Shown piece after piece: positions 58,624 through 64,000 of a DNA stretch of 64,000 nt. This stretch comes from Berberis thunbergii (Eukaryota > Streptophyta > Magnoliopsida > Ranunculales > Berberidaceae): positions 1 to 64,000 of the forward strand of contig QNQO01000654.1 of the NCBI GenBank assembly GCA_003290165.1. Reading direction: 5' to 3'. The position numbers and the translations under genes are program-made. Under the pieces are notes generated by a model that saw only the letters and a list, made by a program, of their open reading frames with translations, did no database searches and was not told the DNA's origin. Numbering within the stretch: the first letter of the stretch is position 1; the number at the start of each line of letters is the position of its first letter.

Positions 58624-60476
58624 ATGAGAAACGAGGTTTATCAATCATTTCCTTCGCACTTCTACTTGGGTAATTTGAATCCAAAACTCATAAATTCAAT
58701 GTTTAAGAAATTATTCATTTGTTCATGATTATAATTGAATTCTGTCATCAGGAAACAACGAATTTCAAATGCTGAATTCAGACATCTCTAAGTAAGTTTT
58801 TTTGTTCCTCCTTTTCCACCTCTTATGGTATTTGTTTTTTGCTTTTCTTTGAATCTTGAGTTTCTTGAAAATAAAGTGAGTTTCGCGGAACTCAAACCTC
58901 AGATATGATTATACGATTAGTAGGAAACAAACAAACACCCCTAAACTCTCTTATGGTATTTGCATTTCAGCTTGTTTCGTGATTCTCAGCTCTCCAACGA
59001 TCACCAATATGGGAACTTTTTGCCACTCTCAACTGTAGAATTCTCCCAAACGCTTACCTCTGTGCAAAGCCCAGGTTTGGTAAAAACCGTCTTTCTAGCA
59101 GTGATCATTTTAATTTTGACAGTAACAAGATCCTATGGAAATACTTAAAAGCCTGTCTTTGTAATTTGAACAGTTTTGTCGGATGCAACTGCTTCTGCAC
59201 CGCAACCGAGACTAATCCAGAGTACATCTTCAGCTCCAGAGGCAAAACCTATGGTAAGTTCCTTCATAACATAGATTTTACTGGATTAGGATAGTATTCT
59301 TGCTTCCTAGGTACAATTTCATAAGATGGTTTGTTCGTTAAGTACATTAGATTAGATGATACTATTGATCATCGGATTTATGAAGTATCATGATTGGGGT
59401 TACTTTTATCATTGCCGCCTACGACCTACGGGTACTAAATAGATTAAGATTAGGTGATATTTGTGCATTTTTATATACTAAATAGAAATTTCATAATGCA
59501 ACCTGGTACATTTCAGCATTTTTAATTGTTACGTTAACCCTTTCATTCATTTTATAAATTTTCAGGGAATGAAAAATGATAGAAAGCGTTCTGTTCTGCT
59601 AGAAAAGAACTTTATGACGGAAGAATCTAAGAAAATGAAGGCAGTCTGTGAAGAAGACCCACGGCCTTGTCATCCTATTCATGACCCTTCATCAGACTCA
59701 CAAGAAAAAGAAATGAAAGTACGTATATACACGATAACATGTACACGGTAATTGGATATCAAGTTCTTGAAACTTATGAATTGTTATCCATTGTATAACA
59801 GGCACCAGTAAGGAGAAGCCAAAAGATAGGTGACAAAATAACAGCCCTTCAGAAATTAGTCTCTCCATTTGGCAAGGTAAGTAATTGTTACTTCTAATTG
59901 TAACAATGGGTCTTATGTTTCTGTTTTTGATTTACCTCTGAAAACTTTGTTGATGATCTATATTTGCGTAAAAACTTAAAATGAATATTCATGGCGGTTA
60001 CAGACGGATACAGCTTCCGTACTTCAAGAGGCTGCGGTTTTCATCAAGTACCTTCAAGAACAAATTGAGGTAAATAAGTACTTTTTAACGCAAACAAAGT
60101 ATTGTCTGTTCATACTCATAGTGTTGAATCGTTTATCTGTCACATCTTTATAGAGTGTTTTTAATAATCTTTCGCTAATCTTTTTCAGGTGTTGAGTGCT
60201 CCATACTTTGCTGCCAGACCCCTTTGTCATCAGGTAAGCATTTTCAATTCAATGTTTCATCTGTGAAATTGTAAATTCTAGTAAATTTTTTTTTTCACAT
60301 TGCAAAAATGCTAAAGAACATTACTCTTTCTACAGCTGGTTGTTGGAAGAAACAGTGTGGACCTAGGAAGTCGAGGTCTATGTCTGGTTCCGCTGTCATA
60401 TACGCAGAACCTTACCAAGGATGACCAACCTGAGCATTCTATTTCAAGGAGAACCATCATCCCAAGGAAACACTAA
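58624..60476 (+). CDS. Atypical bHLH transcription factor, 249 aa
   Basis: Coding exons: 58624-58669, 58752-58791, 58971-59074, 59174-59253, 59566-59718, 59802-59876, 60004-60069, 60189-60233 and 60336-60476. All have GT-AG ends and total 750 bp in frame. The ATG at 58624 is the first in the spliced leader. Residues 1-141 are Ser/Gln/Asp-rich without a known domain. At about 142-194 the helix-loop-helix reads RRSQKIGDKITALQKLVSPF, GKTDTASVLQEA, FIKYLQEQIEVLSAPYF. The basic region lacks the His-Glu-Arg residues used to contact E-boxes, as in the plant bHLH110/bHLH153-like group with the same SPFGKTDTASV loop. It should dimerise in the nucleus and may bind DNA weakly or not in the classical way. 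The C-terminus is Arg/Lys-rich. The target genes are unknown. Confidence 0.9.
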
Positions 60477-61254
60477 TACCCGATCTAGTAACAAGTTTCA
60501 ATCATCGACTTAATAGGTTTATTTTGATACAAATCTATTCACTTATTGAATCAGAATTGTATTACTGAGTATAGCCTACAGAGAGAAAAAACTGATATAT
60601 AGAGATATCTTGTAGAGAGAATATTTTGCTTCATTTATTTGGAGATTGATAGATTTAACAATAGGTAGGTTGAGAGATGCATTAAAGTATCGACATCTTT
60701 TGTTTTATTTTTAATTAAGAGGTTTAGATTACCCTGATTTAGACGTCTTTTTTTATTTGCAAGCTTGGCTTTTTATTAATGTCATTTTAAGTTGTGCTTT
60801 TGAGTTTCCATAGTTTGTCAATTGAACGGATTGGCAACAAAAAGGATGCATTTAGAAAAGATTTATAAGAGTTTTTAGTGGAGTCCTTACTTCAATAAGA
60901 TTTACAAGGCATTTCGATGATTGTCAAGTCTGCTCTAGGTGATTCTGCCATGCGTTTGTAGATTGTTTTTACGACAAGTCCCATTTTATTATCAGTATAT
61001 GTACCTCTATGTCTCCATTTTGTATAAGAAAATATGTTCCTACATTCTACCTTCAATGAGAAATTGCGAAAATGCTATTGCTGAAAAAGAGTGCATTGGA
61101 ACATAGGAGTGAACCACAGAAAAGGTGTTGCGTAAGATCCATCTGCTTGCCTACGATTGCTTGAACACTAACAGCTTGATTACATCCTATGCTTTAGGTC
61201 ATTGGTTCCGGATAGGTTTTCATTTGAGGATCTCACTGAAAAAGATCCAGGGCA
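60477..61254. other. 3' region of the bHLH gene and spacer
   Basis: The 3'UTR probably extends to about 60720. No other gene or repeat could be supported. Confidence 0.4.
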
Positions 61255-62120
61255 CTTTAGGCTCTAGTTCCAGGACCAAACTAGCATGGGTTGTGAGGTA
61301 ACCACTGAGTTGATGAGCGTTGTTCTCGTAGCTTGAGAGAGGCATTTGGTTTTCCAACTAGCTAGGTGGAGTTTGATCTTGTCCACAATGTACTTAAAAT
61401 CCTTGTTAGGGCTTCTATGATACCAAGGCTGTCTATTTCTGGTAGGGGTGGGCATCCCATCCCACGATCCCGATTATTTTGGGTTATTTTGAGATTGATT
61501 AAATTCATCTTGATCTCGTCCCGTCCTGATATAGAGTAGGATGAGATCGGGATGAAAATTTTCAATCCCACCTATCCCGTCTCGTCCCGAATTTATTTAT
61601 TTAATAATAATAATAATAATTATTTTTAATTAAAATACTCTTCTAAATTAAAGTTTAGGATGTGTTGAAATTAAATCAATGAAAGATGAAATTCTATATG
61701 AATTCTAAATGAATTGAATCATTAATTCTAAATTAAATTTAATATTTATTTGTCTTCCAAAAAATGTTTAATATTTATTTATTTAATATGTATTATTATT
61801 TATGATGTAAGTGATATGTATATAAATTTGACATTATTGGTGTGTGAGTAATGTGAGATAAAATTCTTTTTGTTATTTTTTATTGGAGGATTATTTAGTA
61901 CGTGTTCATCCTATCACATCATGTTCCGTCCCGATCCTGTTTGAGATGGGACGAGGTCGGGATGAGGTCTATCCTGTCTCGTCCCGTCTTGATCCCAAAT
62001 GAACGGGATGAGATAGGAATTGGTCCATCTCATCCCATCCTGTCCCTTGCCCACCTATAATTTCTGGACTCTTCCTTTTTGGTTTGAACCCATTGATTTG
62101 GCCATCAAATTAAGCTTTTT
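61255..62120 (-). mobile_element. LINE reverse-transcriptase relic, split by a MITE
   Basis: The minus strand reads NRQPWYHRSPNKDFKYIVDK, IKLHLASWKTKCLSQATRTT and LINSVVTSQPMLVW. This is the familiar end of plant L1-type RT (K...L..WK.K.LS.A.R..LI.SV). The frame runs up to the MITE at 61443 and continues beyond it at about 62060-62110. It is old and fragmentary. Confidence 0.65.
61443..62059. mobile_element. hAT-type MITE with exact 8-bp TSD
   Basis: The ends taggggtgggcatccc and ttgcccacctata are inverted. The exact repeat atttctgg flanks the element at 61435-61442 and 62060-62067. Sub-terminal cgggatgaga / tctcgtcccg motifs appear in both halves. The target is the LINE relic. Confidence 0.88.
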
Positions 62121-63245
62121 GGAGCAGTCTAGTGAGACTTCAGCCAGACGTCATCATGAAATGTGTACACAAGACCCAATCAATTAAGACCTGAAACACA
62201 TCGCCACTAGAAGGGATGGAACGATCGATTGGCCTAAAAGCCTTATAATTGGAACCCAAATTGATACACGTCTAAACTATTGAGACCCAAAGTACAAATG
62301 GGCTGGGTGAGCATGAATAATATCCTCCAAAAACTTCTTGTAAAATATCATGCCTGTGTTAAATTCATATTTGAGCCAAGACATCGACTACATGACATCG
62401 CCACTGAAGGACACTACCATCATTTTTTTTCTTTTTTGATTTGTTGAAGGACACCAACGCCCTCACATTCTATTATCTCTTCTCATGAGCAGCACCAATT
62501 CGCCTCGCTCTACCACCACCTTGCCCCACCACCTCCGACCGCACCACCACGCCCTGCCACTGCTGGCCGACAGCGGAGGGGGGTGGTGCTTGATGTATAA
62601 GAGAGAGAGAAAATAAGAGGAAGAGAAAGGAGAATAAGAAGAAGAGGTGATGGAAGAGACGATGACCCGATAAAACCAACGGTGGAGGGAAGAAGTGGCG
62701 ATGGTAAGTAATGGTACTTGATGGAGAAGAGAGAAGAAGAAGAAGGAAGAAGGAAGAAGAAGAAAAAGAAAAAGAAAAGAAAAAGAAAAAGAGAGGATGA
62801 GGAGAAGAAGAGGTGAGAGGAGACGCGACGGCCTGGTGAGGACACAATGGAGGAGAGATGTGACGGTGTATGGTGACGGTGGTGCTTGATGGAAAAAAGA
62901 TAGACAGAAGAAGAAGAAGAGAGAGGAAAATAAAAAGAAGAGATGGAAATGATAAGGAGAAGAAGAAGAAAAATAAATAAATAAGAAAATGAGAAAAAAA
63001 AAATAGGTGAGGGGAACTGTGGCAGCCCAATGAGATCAGTGGTGGAGGGAAAGTGGCGGCGGTGGTGCTTGACGAAGAATAAAAGGAGAGGAAAAGAAAG
63101 GTGATAAGTTTAGTTTAGTTTTTTTTTTTTTTTTTTTTTTTTATATATAATTAATTAATTTATATTAATGGTAATTTTTAGTAGAATTGGTGATATCATT
63201 TAGTCAGCCTTATATCTAAATCAAGCCCCGCCTATGTTGAATACC
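62121..63245. other. Purine-rich low-complexity region
   Basis: 62580-63100 is dense in (aag)n, (gaa)n and gagag runs with several ggtgatgg...cttgatg repeats. T-run at 63120-63142. The Ser/Phe/Leu-rich ORFs on the minus strand are by-products. No gene. Confidence 0.5.
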
Positions 63246-63335
63246 AAAGATTCTACACAGCCTGGGTTTCACGCCTGAGAGGCTGCCTGGACCCTTCTGG
63301 GCACATGCACCTGGGAGGGTCTGAGGTACGTGCGC
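63246..63335 (+). repeat. MULE-type terminus related to 29832
   Basis: attctacacagcctggg, then ggacccttctgggcacatgc, resembles the outer end of the MULE at 29832 (attctacacagcccg, ggaccctcccaggcacgtgc). The orientation matches a left TIR with its body to the right, which would run off the window. The partner end and target duplication are outside the window. Confidence 0.45.
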
Positions 63336-63419
63336 TCCAAATTTGAGCTCCAAATTTTGAATCCAAAGAGTGAAAGTTTTTGGCTCGAAAAGACCCATTT
63401 CACCCACAAAATCCATCTG

Positions 63420-64000
63420 CCACTCTCCCTTCTTCACTCAATCTCCACAATTTCTTCATTCAATCTCTTCTCTCCCTTTGCAGTCTCTCTTATTCACTTG
63501 CTTTTCACTCTAAACTCTCTCTCTCTCTTTCTCTCTCTGACACACACTCACTCTCTGAACCTCTAGAAACACAAACTTTGCTCAATCAATCGATCGATTG
63601 GGCTAAAATTAAGGTTTGATTTACTGACTCTTCGAAGTTTATGAAGAGAACTCTCACTACATTGCCTTGTTGGACTAAAGCTTGAGAAGGTATTTACGGT
63701 TTTGAATTTGGATTCTGAGTTTTCAAGGGTTTAGAGTGTGAGCCCTCTCACCAGCTTGCTCATTTTATAAACCCTAACCCTAAAGTTGTGTCTGGCTTTG
63801 AGTCATTATAATGCTGATCTTGCTGACAGTGCCTTGCATCTGTTTTGCTCTAGATACAGATTGCAACATGGAGGTGGTAGGTGAGAATACATTTTCTGAG
63901 CAAAAAGCTCATCACAAATGCAGGCGTAAGAAGCATGACTGGAGAATGGGGTAGTACACTAGAAGGCATTGAATTGTTCTCTCTTCCCCTGTAAAAATTT
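63420..64000 (+). other. Leader-like sequence at the window edge
   Basis: A CT-rich stretch (63420-63550, with (tctc)n and cacacactcactctctg) resembles a plant 5'UTR. It is followed by intron-like sequence and a short frame from the ATG at 63869 (MEVVGENTFSEQKAHHKCRR, ending at the TAG at 63951-63953). A gene, or a passenger of the MULE-type element, may start here; the rest lies outside the window. Confidence 0.3.

Noticed and set aside
62473..63030. 185-residue Ser/Phe/Leu-rich frame on the minus strand
   Set aside because: A by-product of (aag)n and (gaa)n runs; no domain and no start context.

Overview
This is a stretch of plant nuclear DNA, almost certainly from a eudicot. Genes have GT-AG introns and AT-rich intergenic sequence. 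The transposon families are typical of higher plants, and there are nuclear genes for a plant-type soluble pyrophosphatase, ribosomal protein S15a and an atypical bHLH factor. There is no bacterial operon structure, no CRISPR array and no intact rRNA or tRNA gene.

I can build four host genes from exon sequence. (1) 14.0-19.1 kb, plus strand: a cytosolic soluble inorganic pyrophosphatase with a 5'UTR intron, eight coding exons and 255 residues. (2) 23.1-28.0 kb, minus strand: ribosomal protein S15a (130 residues, three coding exons). Its long 5'UTR intron carries three copies of one C/D-box snoRNA, and its first coding intron carries a 1.5 kb palindromic CACTA-type element. (3) 46.1-53.1 kb, plus strand: a conserved-looking plant protein of unknown function. 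Its second exon, with a predicted C-terminal membrane helix, appears to lie 6.2 kb downstream across an intron full of transposons. (4) 58.0-60.5 kb, plus strand: an atypical bHLH transcription factor (249 residues, nine coding exons). A possible small gene with an in-frame stop lies at 20.6 kb.

Most of the rest is mobile DNA, often nested. From left to right: MITEs and a foldback element (0-2.1 kb); a hAT element with 8-bp target duplication and an exon-like passenger (2.8-3.3 kb); a decayed Ty3/gypsy chromovirus with 430-bp LTRs (4.0-9.5 kb) inside a small inverted-repeat element; further MITEs (9.7-13.0 kb); a truncated LINE, a hairpin and a TRIM-like relic (19.6-22.0 kb); and a 13 kb Mutator-like (MULE) locus (29.8-42.9 kb). 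The MULE has long terminal inverted repeats. It carries a FAR1-type transposase, a ribonuclease H1-N/viroplasmin-like ORF and a captured ZAT-type zinc-finger fragment, and its left repeat is split by a 7.5 kb gag-only LTR retrotransposon. Then follow a Harbinger remnant (43.6 kb), a hAT element (44.6-45.8 kb), a 2.4 kb gag-only retroelement (49.4-51.8 kb), hAT MITEs (52.0 and 61.4 kb), a plastid-type tRNA-His fragment (56.2 kb) and a LINE relic (61.3-62.1 kb). A second MULE-type end at 63.2 kb opens toward the right window edge.

The most unusual structures are the composite MULE, the triplicated intronic snoRNA, the CACTA foldback inside a ribosomal-protein intron and the near-perfect hairpin at 20.06 kb. 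All assignments rest on reading the sequence by eye; no alignment or database search was run.
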